Shown: positions 23,203 to 33,309, numbered from the stretch's first letter. The stretch is DNA of 64,000 bases from an uncultured Clostridia bacterium (GCA_947628615.1 CANRAO010000002.1:197724-261723); one strand, 5' to 3'. A program made the numbers and translations. Notes: generated by a model not told the origin, from the letters alone.

Positions 23203-24363
23203 TTACTCTTCAGGAGTAACAGTAGTTGTAGAAGCGGTAATAACTGTTTCTGAATTATCTGAAGAAGTAGCCTGAGTCGGCTGGGTACTGTTATTGACAG
23301 CAGCCTCTGTAAGAGACGATGTTGAAGCAGAGGTAGTTGTCTGAGCGGCAATTGCCTTCGCATCTTCACCCAGATCAACGGTTATAATAAAGCCATCGGT
23401 ATTATTTCCCGAAATCTCATAGCTATACTGTTCTCCGTTTTCATTTAGCGGAATCTGAACCTTTGTTTCCTTATCCGCCTTGACGTAATAAATTCCGTAC
23501 TTTATATTATCAGAAGCGGTAAAGATAAGCGGTTTTGCATACGAATAGCTTTTAAGAAAATCTATATATTCCTCAAGGCACAGTGATTTTGCAACCATAA
23601 TTTCGGCATGAGGCACACCGACATATCTCAGATGCCAAGGCTCGGCTTCTATATTGGTTATCGACTCTTTTTCCTTAGTATAACGAGTGATTATGCCATA
23701 CTTAGCGGCATTATCGGTAATCCACTGAAACTCGCCTGTACCATTGTATTTAGGATAGCCGTCGGTATTGACACCCAAATCTATAGCCAATCCCGTATGG
23801 CTTTCAGAAAAGCCTTCTTTATTATATTTTACGGACGCAGAGCCTGTCGACTCAGTATCAGAGTCATAAAGTTCTTTCTGCTCTTCGACTGTTCGATAAC
23901 CGCTCGTGAGCATAACGGTATTGTTTTTGGTTTTTTTATAGAAGTCGATAAGTAAATTACTTAACGCAACGGCAAAGTTCTGTGAAACAGAAACTGACGA
24001 GTCAGTTAGTGCAAAACGCATTTTACCGTTTTTATTTGTGCTGTAATCATACATTGATGTAAGGTTTTCCGGTTCCTGGTCCTTAAAGGCATATTCGTAA
24101 TCTTTATTAACCAGAATCAGATTTCCGTAATAAAGCATATTGTTATCAATTGCAACAAGCTGCGAATTTTCAGAAATAGCATCCTTTAACTTAGAATTTT
24201 CAGGCTTTTTATTTGCTGCAACCGTAGAAACAACATTACCTTTATTATTATCTGAACCACCCTTAGAGCATGATGATGCTATTATCAAAATAAACAATAA
24301 TACTATAGCTAACAGTATTGCAACATTTTTATATTTCAAATTACGCCAAATATTCTGTGACAT
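23203..24363 (-). CDS. D-alanyl-D-alanine carboxypeptidase, VanY/M15B family lipoprotein
   Basis: 386 residues. One N-terminal membrane segment ends in a possible lipobox (IIASSC), followed by a Lys/Asn-rich linker. The M15B peptidase domain occupies about residues 120-290: TSGYRTVEEQKELYD, the zinc-binding SHTGLAIDLG and EPWHLRYVG are intact, so catalysis is expected. Such enzymes trim D-Ala from peptidoglycan stem peptides outside the cell. A Ser/Thr-rich tail closes the protein. No van resistance genes are nearby, so a housekeeping wall role is more likely. GGAGGG precedes the ATG. Confidence 0.88.
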   Translation of the reverse strand: MSQNIWRNLKYKNVAILLAIVLLFILIIASSCSKGGSDNNKGNVVSTVAANKKPENSKLKDAISENSQLVAIDNNMLYYGNLILVNKDYEYAFKDQEPENLTSMYDYSTNKNGKMRFALTDSSVSVSQNFAVALSNLLIDFYKKTKNNTVMLTSGYRTVEEQKELYDSDTESTGSASVKYNKEGFSESHTGLAIDLGVNTDGYPKYNGTGEFQWITDNAAKYGIITRYTKEKESITNIEAEPWHLRYVGVPHAEIMVAKSLCLEEYIDFLKSYSYAKPLIFTASDNIKYGIYYVKADKETKVQIPLNENGEQYSYEISGNNTDGFIITVDLGEDAKAIAAQTTTSASTSSLTEAAVNNSTQPTQATSSDNSETVITASTTTVTPEE

Positions 24364-24499
24364 AATTTCCCTCCTATTAACTTTTTATATGTATCATTAT
24401 TGATTATATCACAAGAAAATTATTTTTTAAAGCCTTTACGGCAATTTAAGACTTTTTATACAAATACTTATATTTTATTTTGTGAGAATTGTACAAATG

Positions 24500-24531
24500 A
24501 AAACCCGATATGATATTTCATACCGGGTTTT
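24500..24531 (-). terminator. Terminator after the SASP gene
   Basis: AAAACCCG (24500-24507) pairs with CGGGTTTT (24524-24531), with inner pairs and T-runs on both sides. Confidence 0.82.
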
Positions 24532-24564
24532 ATAATTATTCAGTCATAATACTATTAACTATAC

Positions 24565-24747
24565 TTATTGTGCTGTTTTGTATGCGTCGATCATCTTTTT
24601 TACCATCTGGCCCCCTATTGAACCAGCCTGACGAGATGTTAAGTCTCCATTGTAACCCTGCTTGAGGTTTACACCAACTTCGTTTGCAGCTTCCATCTTG
24701 AACTTTTCAAGATTCTGTCTGCCCTGCTCTGTAGTAACACCCTTCAT
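24565..24747 (-). CDS. Small acid-soluble spore protein, alpha/beta type
   Basis: 60 residues. DNA-protecting protein of the spore core. The family motifs are visible: KMEAANEVGVNL around the GPR protease cleavage region, and LTSRQAGSIGGQMVKKMI near the C-terminus. AAAAGGAG precedes the ATG by about 10 bases; an ATG 5 bases earlier runs directly into a stop. Its presence indicates that the organism makes, or descends from cells that make, endospores. Expression would be expected from the forespore sigma-G; I could not identify a convincing sigma-G box. Confidence 0.93.
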   Translation of the reverse strand: MKGVTTEQGRQNLEKFKMEAANEVGVNLKQGYNGDLTSRQAGSIGGQMVKKMIDAYKTAQ

Positions 24748-24920
24748 TTCATTTCACTCCTTTTCGTAAATTTGAGTTTGCCTTATTATTATTACTCTCT
24801 TTTTCTGCAATATAAGAGGTAATTTTTTATAAAGCAACAAATAAATTGAAAGAATGAAATTAATAAAATTCATTTTATTTTATTAAAGATTTTTTCCAAA
24901 GCCTGTCATTGAATTAATTA

Positions 24921-26087
24921 TCAGGCAGATATTGAATTTCTTGCATACTGTTTTAATAATGAGTAATAAATGCTTTCCATTTGCTTTGCAAAGGTTTCAA
25001 CTGAAAATTTTTGTTTTGCAATTTCCGCCGCCTTTTCCTGCATATTTGAAATATCCTCAGTCAAAAGGCGTTTCAGATACTCTGAAAACTCACTTTCATT
25101 TGTATAAGAATATCCGTTAATACCGTCTAAAAGAACATTGTCAAGACATCTGTCTTTCTTGCAAAGCAGTACCAGGCCGTTTACAAGGGCTTCAATATAT
25201 GTAAGTCCCTGCGTTTCACTCTGTGACGCACTGACAAAAATATCACCTGCACAGTAATAGTTTTTCATTTCATTATAATCTACCATACCTGTCATAATTG
25301 TCATATCCTGCAAACCGCACTCTTCAATTTTTCTTTCAGTCTCTTCTCTGCAAGGTCCGTCGCCTACAATGAGAAAAACAGCATTCTCCGGCTTGTTTCT
25401 GCCCAGAAAATCTATTATTTCATCTAAATTCTTCTCCTCGGCAAGACGCCCTGAATATAGTATGACCTTTTTACCTTCTTTAATCCCGATACTTCGCCTG
25501 AACGCATCACGTTCATCTATGTTTTTATCTGAAACTATCGTATCAAAAGCCACACCTGACGGAACAACCTCAACAGGAATTCTGCACTTGTAATTATTCA
25601 ATATATTTTCAACCTTTTCAGTAGGGGCAATCATGCAATCGACATGCCTTGCAATATACCTTGTAAAAAGCCTTACCGCTCTGCGTCCAAGCCTTATGCT
25701 TGGAGAGAAATAATGAGTGTAATCTTCATAGATCGTATGATAAGTATGAACAATCGGCGCTCCCGTAATGTCTGAAATTTTCCTTGCGAGTGAAAATGTG
25801 CTGAATTCGCATTGTGAGTGAATAATATCAGGCTTCCATTTGATGATATTTTGAATCAATCTGCTTTTCAAAGGAATTTTAACTCTTGCACAAGGATATA
25901 TTTTTTCAGCATTTACTGAACCTATATACGTTGTATTTCCATTTATATAAGAAAAACGTGTTTCTGAAAGAGTGAGAATTTTTACATCATGACCGAGTTT
26001 TCTCAGACCGTTCTCAAGGTTTCTTACCGATGTCACAACACCGTTCACCGCAGACTTGTACCAGTCTGTAGTAATAAGAATTTTCAA
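24921..26087 (-). CDS. Glycosyltransferase family 4 (GT-B), diacylglycerol glucosyltransferase-like
   Basis: 388 residues. GT-B fold with an N-terminal MKILITTDWYKSAVNGV segment, SQCEFSTFS and HTYHTIYEDY in the acceptor domain, and the donor-domain GDGPCREE and SETQGLTYIEALVNG (EX7E motif). This pattern is closest to the group that glycosylates diacylglycerol or phosphatidylinositol, hence a membrane glycolipid role, but the acceptor is inferred. I start at TTG 26087 because GAGGGAG sits 8 bases upstream; an earlier in-frame TTG would include that site. Confidence 0.83.
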   Translation of the reverse strand: MKILITTDWYKSAVNGVVTSVRNLENGLRKLGHDVKILTLSETRFSYINGNTTYIGSVNAEKIYPCARVKIPLKSRLIQNIIKWKPDIIHSQCEFSTFSLARKISDITGAPIVHTYHTIYEDYTHYFSPSIRLGRRAVRLFTRYIARHVDCMIAPTEKVENILNNYKCRIPVEVVPSGVAFDTIVSDKNIDERDAFRRSIGIKEGKKVILYSGRLAEEKNLDEIIDFLGRNKPENAVFLIVGDGPCREETERKIEECGLQDMTIMTGMVDYNEMKNYYCAGDIFVSASQSETQGLTYIEALVNGLVLLCKKDRCLDNVLLDGINGYSYTNESEFSEYLKRLLTEDISNMQEKAAEIAKQKFSVETFAKQMESIYYSLLKQYARNSISA

Positions 26088-26617
26088 TTGATCATCTCCC
26101 TCATATCCCAACTGTTTTTATTTTATATCATTCTCAAAATATTTTCAACCTTAATCAGTCAAAATTATATAATATTCAAGCAAAACAAAATAATATTATC
26201 GTTATGTATTATCGGTTTTTAAAAAATAATTATTTTATTTTCCGTTATTATAAGTATAACACAAATAATAAAATAAATCTACATTAAAACTACACAAAAT
26301 AAAAAAGCCTGCACCGAATAAATTCAAATGCAAGCTTTTTTAAAACATTTATCACTTCACACTTAAATTATATTACATATACTGTAAAAAGTCAATAAAA
26401 ATCTTAAAAAGTTTATAATTTAGATGAAATTTATTCAAATTATATCTGTTTTTACTTATATAAACTGATTTTTTAATATAGACAAAACGCAATACACGAA
26501 AGATATAAATATTTTAACACTTTCAATTAAATTGAATATAATAACTTTTATAAGTCCCTTAACAGCGAAATGTATTTGCAGAAAATTTCTGCAAACAATA
26601 AACAAGAGGTGATTTAA
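26088..26617. other. 530-bp AT-rich intergenic region
   Basis: No protein gene supported. Its one strong signal is an orphan promoter followed by a hairpin terminator on the - strand (listed as a candidate small RNA). The rest is very AT-rich and I see no further structure. Confidence 0.6.
26296..26360 (-). ncRNA. Candidate small RNA, about 65 nt, with its own promoter and terminator
   Basis: The - strand carries TTGACT (26390-26395), 17-base spacer, TATAAT (26367-26372), so transcription should start near 26360. About 18 bases later comes a hairpin (26303-26313 with 26329-26340, one mismatch) followed by a T-run. No coding frame longer than two codons lies between. The promoter matches 11 of 12 consensus bases, so the unit is likely transcribed. 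It could act as a small RNA or simply be a relic of a deleted gene. Confidence 0.5.
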
Positions 26618-26830
26618 TTGTATTACAACAACCTGCAGGATTTAATCTATAATAGTTCAAGCACTAGAAAATATTTTCTCTCACTGCCTGTACCTATGCA
26701 GCTATCACTACATGAACACAACGACTATATCCATACGTCTGCCGGCTTACACGCATATGCCGAAACTATTGAAAAATACAACCATGCAGTTGAAAACAGT
26801 AAGACTTTTTGTTTCTGCATTAAAAATTAA
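26618..26830 (+). CDS. Small protein of unknown function, 70 aa
   Basis: I do not recognise a function. The start is TTG at 26618 with AGAGGTGA 7 bases upstream. The sequence reads like a real folded protein: YYNNLQDLIYNSSS, then YFLSLPVPMQLSLHEHND, then HTSAGLHAYAETIEKYN, and ends in a Cys pair (CFC). A terminator hairpin follows 33 bases after the stop. The start-site, composition and terminator together support a gene; similar short proteins with an F-LSLP-MQ-LHEHND-IH core seem familiar from Clostridia, but I cannot verify that here. Confidence 0.62.
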   Translation: MYYNNLQDLIYNSSSTRKYFLSLPVPMQLSLHEHNDYIHTSAGLHAYAETIEKYNHAVENSKTFCFCIKN

Positions 26831-26862
26831 ACTTAGCAATTTTGATAAAAATGTCTTTAAAG

Positions 26863-26900
26863 AAAAGCATACCACAACAAATAATCTGCAGTATGCTTTT
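26863..26900. terminator. Bidirectional terminator between the 70-aa gene and the LCP gene
   Basis: AAAAGCATAC (26863-26872) pairs perfectly with GTATGCTTTT (26891-26900), with T-runs on both strands. Confidence 0.88.
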
Positions 26901-26917
26901 TTATTTTGAAATATTAA

Positions 26918-28792
26918 TTAATAAAATGTGTTTGCAGTTCCTGAATCGTAATTATTATAAGCCTCTGTACTGTCATATGAATTATATCCACTGTCTGAAT
27001 ATGTTTGGTTGGAATCACTGTCTGTATTATAAGAATTACCATAGGTATAGTCAGTTTCATCGTCTTTTATTTTAGAATATCCATATATTTTTTTCTGTAG
27101 AGTTCTGATATTCGATGTAAAATCAGGACATAATACATCAGCAGTGCGAATAGTTTCGCAAGAATATGTTCCCTCTGCCGGAATCTGAATCTGGTCACGC
27201 TCATAGTTAAGATATGTTGAAGCGTGAAGCAGATAATATGCGATCTCTGCGTCAGACAAATCAGTTGAGATCTTACCAAGAACCTTATTGAGCAGTGAAT
27301 TAAGCTCAGTCAGCGACAGTTTCTTTGTCTTATTTGCAATAAGATCAATTACTGTTCTTTGTCTTTGAGTTCTCTCCCAGTCAGAGTTTCCTACCTTGCG
27401 AAGCCTTGCATATGCCAGCGCCTGATTGCCGTTCATATGAATTTTTCCGCTTTTTTTTATGTAGTCTGTTCCATACTTTTTACCAAGATATTTGTTCTGC
27501 TCTCCCAAAGGAGCTCTCATACCTATTGCTTCTTCCTTTGAGATTTTGATATCAAGTCCGCCCATAGTGTCAACTATATCAATAAATGAGTAAAAATTGA
27601 CCTTTAAGTATCTGTCTATCTTTACGCTGAAATTATCCTGTATGGTCTGCTCTAAAAGCGGTATACCGCCCTTTGAATATGCAGAATTGATTCTGTCCGC
27701 ATAAAAGCCCGGTATCTGCAAATAAATATCCCTCATAAACGAGGTAGTTGTAACAGTTCCCTTTTTGGTATTTATAGAAACCATCATTATAACGTCGGTA
27801 TTTCCGTTCGTTTGATCAGTGTTCTCCACTGTATCTCTCAAATCCTCTCCTACTAGAAGAATATTTGTCACATCGCTGTCAGAAACGACATTTGCCGCTG
27901 ATTTTGCTAGCTTATCAGCCAACATTTTCTCATAATCTACAGCATTTACAGTATCGTTTGAACCTATTTCACTCTGACCGGGATCGATAATGTTTATTAT
28001 TTCATTATTATTTCTGTCAAGCATTCCCGTAAAGCTTGCGAATACCGAAATACCTGCACCGAAAAGCAGAAATACGATTCCGAAAACATAGCATAAAATA
28101 ACCGACACTTTTTTCTTGACTGACCATTTTCTGCGTTTTGGTTTTATTCTTGCTTCCGGCTCAACGTCAAAAACTTTGGCATTACTAACAGGCTCAGACA
28201 TATCGTTTATAGTTGTTTTCGAGCCTTTTCTAGCCTGCATTGCTCCTGCAACCAAATCAGAAAGCGGTATACCATCGGTTCTCCACTCGTCCGGCTTGGC
28301 AGGATCCTGAAGTTCAGCCTTTTTCAGCTTTGCTGAATTATCAAACGCCTTTTGAGTCTTTGCACTTCTGGCCTCTTTAATAGCTGCCTGCTGAGCAGGA
28401 GAAAGTTTTTTACCGCTTTTTTTAACGGCATTTGCAAACAATTCGGTTATAGAATCATCAATGCTATTATCAGCGTCACTAGTCTCGCTCAGATTTTTTT
28501 TCAAATAATCATTTTGTGTTTTCAGTGCATCATCATAACTATTTGTATGATACATACTTATTTTTTTATCTGCTCTATCTGAAGTTTTGCTGTCATTATA
28601 GAACGATTTAAAATAATCTTTTGAATTAACGTCCTCTGTTTTGATATTAGACTTTTTCACATTTATATTATCATCAGATTTAACACTATAAGAAGAAACA
28701 AAGCCACCCGATTCGCCTCTTCTCTTTTTTCTCATAACATCCTTGATAATATCGTCAACAGATAAATCGTCTGCTTTCTTGTTCTCAGGCAT
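26918..28792 (-). CDS. LytR-CpsA-Psr (LCP) family cell wall ligase
   Basis: 624 residues. A long charged cytoplasmic N-terminus (about 1-225) rich in Lys, Asp and Ser precedes one membrane segment (about 230-250) and the extracellular LCP domain (about 305-510): TNILLVGEDLRD, NGNTDVIMM, SFMRDIYLQIPGF and RINSAYSKGG include the conserved Arg and Asp residues that bind polyprenyl pyrophosphate. LCP proteins attach wall teichoic acids or polysaccharides to peptidoglycan. The tail is Ser/Tyr/Asn-rich. The cytoplasmic part is far longer than in typical LCP proteins. AAGGAGGT precedes the ATG; a TTGAAA-N17-TAATAT promoter lies about 100 bp upstream (28884-28912). Confidence 0.9.
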   Translation of the reverse strand: MPENKKADDLSVDDIIKDVMRKKRRGESGGFVSSYSVKSDDNINVKKSNIKTEDVNSKDYFKSFYNDSKTSDRADKKISMYHTNSYDDALKTQNDYLKKNLSETSDADNSIDDSITELFANAVKKSGKKLSPAQQAAIKEARSAKTQKAFDNSAKLKKAELQDPAKPDEWRTDGIPLSDLVAGAMQARKGSKTTINDMSEPVSNAKVFDVEPEARIKPKRRKWSVKKKVSVILCYVFGIVFLLFGAGISVFASFTGMLDRNNNEIINIIDPGQSEIGSNDTVNAVDYEKMLADKLAKSAANVVSDSDVTNILLVGEDLRDTVENTDQTNGNTDVIMMVSINTKKGTVTTTSFMRDIYLQIPGFYADRINSAYSKGGIPLLEQTIQDNFSVKIDRYLKVNFYSFIDIVDTMGGLDIKISKEEAIGMRAPLGEQNKYLGKKYGTDYIKKSGKIHMNGNQALAYARLRKVGNSDWERTQRQRTVIDLIANKTKKLSLTELNSLLNKVLGKISTDLSDAEIAYYLLHASTYLNYERDQIQIPAEGTYSCETIRTADVLCPDFTSNIRTLQKKIYGYSKIKDDETDYTYGNSYNTDSDSNQTYSDSGYNSYDSTEAYNNYDSGTANTFY

Positions 28793-29270
28793 ACGTACCT
28801 CCTTATTCTAAAAAACTTTAGATTTCAGTCGTTACTGTCCTATTTTTTATCTATGTAATTATGTTAAATTATACATATTTTATATATTATCATATTTACT
28901 TACTTTTTTCAAGCATTTTATGAAGTTTTAGACAAAATAACAAATAAAAACATAATTACTGCCTTTTATGAACTGAAACGATATAATTATAAGATATTTA
29001 TATGATAGTTATGTGATAAACAGAATGTCAATTTATGCCGAAAAATTTATCACCGCTTTATTACATTTATCAGCATTATGCATTAAGCATTTTCTTCCCC
29101 AAGTTGAACTGAGGGATTTCTTTTTAGCCTAAACGCTACATATAAAAGCCGCCAGAATCAATTCTGACGGCTCAAATTTTTCGTCGCAGTAAAAAAATAA
29201 GACTCATAAATGGAAATAAAGGTATTCCTTCCTTCGCTCTATAGTTTTATATAACGTCATATTATCAAAT
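28793..29270. other. 480-bp intergenic region
   Basis: No gene seen. It holds the LCP promoter on the right-to-left strand and a 12-bp hairpin (29147-29158 with 29161-29172, one mismatch) with a T-run on the - strand, which I read as the terminator of the MMPL operon, about 100 bp past its last stop. About 150 bases of plain AT-rich DNA lie between. Confidence 0.65.
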
Positions 29271-31238
29271 TTAATAAATCCCGAATAATCTAAGCAGCTT
29301 TTGCCAGAAGGTTAATTTTTCTGACTTATTGGCTTTTTCTGTTTCTTTTTCTTTAACTTCAATTTTATCTGTTTTAATCACAAACTGCACAGAAGTTACA
29401 TCTGTATTTTTCTCAGATACAAACGAACAGGTTTTACTGTCAGAACCGCTTATAGAAGAAATTACATCATCAATCTTATCATTGATTTTCTTATCTATCC
29501 CTGAGGTTTTGCTTTTAATCTTATCTGTACCATCATAAAGCTCTCCTGCTCCGTCTGACAGCTCCGAAATACCACTGTATAGACTTGCAATTCCCCCATC
29601 AAAAGCCTCTGTTCCCTCAACTAATGAATCGCTTCCTTTAGCAAGGTCGGACGCTCCGCCTTTGATTTTGGAATATCCCTTTACAATTTTTTTAACTCCA
29701 TCAGTGTATGATTTAATCCCATCGTCCAGCGTTTTGTATTGATTTACAAGAGTATCGATACCATCAGACAGCTTTGAAATGTTTACAAGCATTTTGCTCA
29801 GATTATTAGCCAAAGTATTTATTGATTTGTCAAATTCAGCATATTTTGTTTCTAGCTGTTCTAATCCCGTATAAAGTTCAGAAACCCCTCCGGACAAACC
29901 GTTAAGATATTGCTCAGTACCCGAGATCACACCATTGCTTCCTGTCAGCAAGGTTACAATATCACTAAGCTGTGAGATCTGAGCCTGCAATTCTTCTGCC
30001 TGTTCCTTATATGTTTCATTCCCCTGAATTTTTTCAAGAGTTCCTTTCAATTGCGAGATCTGCTCTGTAAGGCTTTTAATTGCCTGAGAATTTCCTAAAG
30101 AAAGTTTGTCTATATCAAGTCCGTTTGCAGACATTGCAGCTTTGTATTGTGCATATCCAAGATTACTTTTAAGCTTTGAAGCGCCGTTTTTCAAATTAGT
30201 AATGGCAGTTTTGATTTGTCCTGAAGCAGAAGTCAGTTCTTTTAGTACTTCTGCGTCAGCAGAAACCGAATCAAGAGAAGTTTGGATTTTCTCCAATGCA
30301 TTTTTCACCTGAGCAGAACCGCTTGTGAGATTTTCTGACTGGGTATTAAGCTCATCAAGTCCGCCTTGAAGCGTATTTACACCCGATAATAGTTTATCAA
30401 CTCCATTATCAAGATTTTTAGTTCCGCTAACTATATTTGATGAATTGCTTTTTAAAGTATTTCCACCGTCTTTTAACTCAATTGAGCCGTTGTAAACCTG
30501 TTTTGCACCGCCGTCGATCTTGTCAATTCCGTCGCTGAGGTCTCCTACTTTGTCTGTTATTTCACTGCTGTCAACATCTAAGTCAAGATTCATTTTTATT
30601 CCGTTTATTGAAACCGCAGACATTTCAAAGTTATTGACCTTTGCGGTTATCTTCGTGTCAATGCCCTTATTCGGGAGAACTGTATATGTAAGCTGTTTGT
30701 TACTTCCCACATTTGCAATTGTCGCGTCATCAGCGGTTATTTCCGAACATAGCTTAGTGTCAAGTGTAAATGACGCCTGCAAAGCATAGCTTTCAAAAAA
30801 ATCTGTTTTACAGTTTTCGTTTTTCTCAATTGCAAACTTTATTTCCAAATCTCCGCTTTTTCCTGCTATTTCGTCAGCAGTCATTTCAACTCCGTTAAGA
30901 AAATACTTAATTGAAATTACCCATGGGATCTCAGTATCTGTCAAAGTGCCCTGCATATATGCCTTATCGGAATTCGTAGAAAATGTTATTTTATCACCGT
31001 CAACACTTATTTTATCACTTGTGTTTAGCATTTTTACACTTTCATATTCACCGTAGTCAGTAATATCTCCGCTGTTAAAAATGTTAACTGCATAAACCCC
31101 GTTGACCGAGCCGTCAGCGCCGGTCATAATATAAATCACTTCTTCTTTTTCAGCAGCCTCCGCTGAAACCGTCAAAGCAACCGACATAAAAATCAACACT
31201 GACAATACTACAGAAATAATTTTATTAAAAAACCTCAT
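29271..31238 (-). CDS. Secreted heptad-repeat (YhgE-like) partner of the MMPL exporter
   Basis: 655 residues. A signal peptide (ends SAEA) is followed by a beta-rich N-terminal domain (about 40-215) and then a long region of heptads in the pattern L..G...L..G (LSDGIDKIDGGAKQVYNGS and many more, about 220-600), typical of YhgE/Pip-type extracellular coiled coils. A basic hydrophobic end (FWQKLLRLFGIY) may touch the membrane. I start at ATG 31238 with GAGGTGA 6 bases upstream. It begins 13 bp after the MMPL stop, and such proteins are commonly paired with MMPL/RND exporters; the exported substrate is unknown. Confidence 0.82.
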   Translation of the reverse strand: MRFFNKIISVVLSVLIFMSVALTVSAEAAEKEEVIYIMTGADGSVNGVYAVNIFNSGDITDYGEYESVKMLNTSDKISVDGDKITFSTNSDKAYMQGTLTDTEIPWVISIKYFLNGVEMTADEIAGKSGDLEIKFAIEKNENCKTDFFESYALQASFTLDTKLCSEITADDATIANVGSNKQLTYTVLPNKGIDTKITAKVNNFEMSAVSINGIKMNLDLDVDSSEITDKVGDLSDGIDKIDGGAKQVYNGSIELKDGGNTLKSNSSNIVSGTKNLDNGVDKLLSGVNTLQGGLDELNTQSENLTSGSAQVKNALEKIQTSLDSVSADAEVLKELTSASGQIKTAITNLKNGASKLKSNLGYAQYKAAMSANGLDIDKLSLGNSQAIKSLTEQISQLKGTLEKIQGNETYKEQAEELQAQISQLSDIVTLLTGSNGVISGTEQYLNGLSGGVSELYTGLEQLETKYAEFDKSINTLANNLSKMLVNISKLSDGIDTLVNQYKTLDDGIKSYTDGVKKIVKGYSKIKGGASDLAKGSDSLVEGTEAFDGGIASLYSGISELSDGAGELYDGTDKIKSKTSGIDKKINDKIDDVISSISGSDSKTCSFVSEKNTDVTSVQFVIKTDKIEVKEKETEKANKSEKLTFWQKLLRLFGIY

Positions 31239-31251
31239 CACAATCACCTCA

Positions 31252-33309
31252 TCAATTATTATAAAAATCTGTTTTTCCGGTTGTTTTTCTGATAACCCCG
31301 TCTAACAGGAAAAGCAGTCCGGGCAAAACAAACATTACTATTGCCAATGAAAACAGCGTTCCCCTGCCTATAAAAAATCCAAGCTGAGCGAGAAGTCCGT
31401 GAGTTGAAAAATGCCCCAAAAGAAAACCTACGACTGTAAGTGCGCTTCCCGATGTTAGAACTGAAAGTGTGCATGAAGAAATCACGCTGATAACGGCTTG
31501 CTTTTTCGGCATCTTTTGACGAAACTCCATATACCTGTCTGTAAAAAGGATTGCATAGTCTACCGTTGCGCCAAGCTGAATAGAACTGATTATCAAATAT
31601 GCAATATAGAAAATTGTACTTCCGTTGAAATAAGGGATTGATAAATTCAGCCATATAGCCGTTTCAATACCTGTTACAAGAACTATCGGCAGAGTAATTG
31701 ATTTCATAGTGAACAGAAGAACTATGAAAACCGCCGCTATTGCAATAAGATTTACCTTCATCATATCGCTTGTAACTGTTTTCATCAAATCATATGTGCT
31801 AACGCCGTTTCCCGCCAAATAATATTCGTCTCTGTAGAAGCTCTCAGCAGTATTCCTGATTTTCTCAACAAGTTCAAATGTATCCTCACCCTCGTAATCG
31901 GTATCAAGATTTATGACCATACGGCTGAAATTATCCGAAACAAGCATCGACAGTGTATCATCATCAATATATTCTTCAGGAATTTCCTCTCCTACCGTAT
32001 CAACATATGAGAGAATATCCGTTACCTGAGGAAGCTTTTTAAGCTCATCAGAAAGTTCTTTTATCTTTTCATTATCGCCGTTTGGAACCATAAGTACATA
32101 TGTATCGCTTCTTCCGAAGATCTGCTCGATCAGAGCGGTATCCGAACCCAGTTTAGTTTTCTCATTAAAAATATGTGCAGAGCCGTAATAGTAATCATTT
32201 GAGTTGGAAGCCAAAAAAGAAGGAACAATTACCACAACAAAAACACAGACAAAAGGTATCATAACCTTACTTACAAATTTACCGAATTTTTCAAACTTAG
32301 GCAAAAATGGACGATGACGTGTTTTGTCGATAATTCTGTATACCAACAGAATAAAATTAGGCATAAATACAAAAACGCTTATCAGACTTATAGCTACACC
32401 TTTTGCAAGAACCATTCCTAAGTCAGGACCTATTCTGAACCTCATTAAGCAAAGAGCGGCAAATCCTATAACAGTAGTAAGTCCGCTTGAAAGGATTGAA
32501 CTTGTTGATTTGCAGAGAGCGTCAACCATAGCGTCTCTTGGATTTGAGAAATCCTTTCTGCTTTCTTCAAAGCGATGCAGCAAAAAGACGTAGTAATCAA
32601 GCGATACGGCAAGCTGCAAGATCGCTCCTGCTGCGTTTGAAACAAATGAGATCTCGCCAAAAATAACATTGCTTCCCATATTTATTAAAATTGCAATTCC
32701 CAGCCCTAAAAGAATAATGATTGGCTCAGCCCACGAAAGTGTATTGAGTATTAGAACTGCAAGCACAAAAATAACCGCAATTATTGCAATCTTGTAGATC
32801 TCACTGACCGTGTTCTCTGTAGCTACCGCAGTAGATACTGCCGAACCCTCCATAGCATTGTCATTGCCGATTATATCTCGAATATTTGAAACTGCGTCAA
32901 GGATATGCTCTTCTTCTATCGTAACAGAAAACAATGCGGTATTATCCTTATAATATGTTTCAACTATATCGTTATCCATAACTTCAAGCGGCTGAGTAAT
33001 ATCAACGCTGTCATCAAGCCATGTAACACCGGATACGCCATTTACATCTGCGATTTTGTTCTTATATTCCAACGCTTCAGCTACAGTTACATCTTTAATC
33101 ATCACTCTTGCATTGGGAATCCCGCCGTCAAATTCCTTGTTCATTACATCTATTGAAACTGTAGATTTACTGTCCTTTGGAAGATAATCGTTTATATCAT
33201 AGTTGACCTCAACAAAGCCTCTTATCAATGCACAAAAAACCGCGAACAGTATAAATATAATCATTATAAACTTTGGCTTTGCGATCAATCCCTCATATAG
33301 CTTTTTCAT
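31252..33309 (-). CDS. MMPL/RND superfamily transporter
   Basis: 685 residues with the RND layout: one N-terminal membrane segment, an extracellular loop (about 35-165), five membrane segments, a second large loop (about 375-525) and five or six more segments. Sterol-sensing-like stretches (LGATVDYAILFTDRYME, LQLAVSLDYYVFLLHRF) mark the proton-relay helices of MmpL-type lipid or hydrophobic-compound exporters. The ATG overlaps the stop of the preceding gene by 4 bp (ATGA), so the two are translationally coupled. A divergent TetR gene probably controls the operon. Confidence 0.9.
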   Translation of the reverse strand: MKKLYEGLIAKPKFIMIIFILFAVFCALIRGFVEVNYDINDYLPKDSKSTVSIDVMNKEFDGGIPNARVMIKDVTVAEALEYKNKIADVNGVSGVTWLDDSVDITQPLEVMDNDIVETYYKDNTALFSVTIEEEHILDAVSNIRDIIGNDNAMEGSAVSTAVATENTVSEIYKIAIIAVIFVLAVLILNTLSWAEPIIILLGLGIAILINMGSNVIFGEISFVSNAAGAILQLAVSLDYYVFLLHRFEESRKDFSNPRDAMVDALCKSTSSILSSGLTTVIGFAALCLMRFRIGPDLGMVLAKGVAISLISVFVFMPNFILLVYRIIDKTRHRPFLPKFEKFGKFVSKVMIPFVCVFVVVIVPSFLASNSNDYYYGSAHIFNEKTKLGSDTALIEQIFGRSDTYVLMVPNGDNEKIKELSDELKKLPQVTDILSYVDTVGEEIPEEYIDDDTLSMLVSDNFSRMVINLDTDYEGEDTFELVEKIRNTAESFYRDEYYLAGNGVSTYDLMKTVTSDMMKVNLIAIAAVFIVLLFTMKSITLPIVLVTGIETAIWLNLSIPYFNGSTIFYIAYLIISSIQLGATVDYAILFTDRYMEFRQKMPKKQAVISVISSCTLSVLTSGSALTVVGFLLGHFSTHGLLAQLGFFIGRGTLFSLAIVMFVLPGLLFLLDGVIRKTTGKTDFYNN

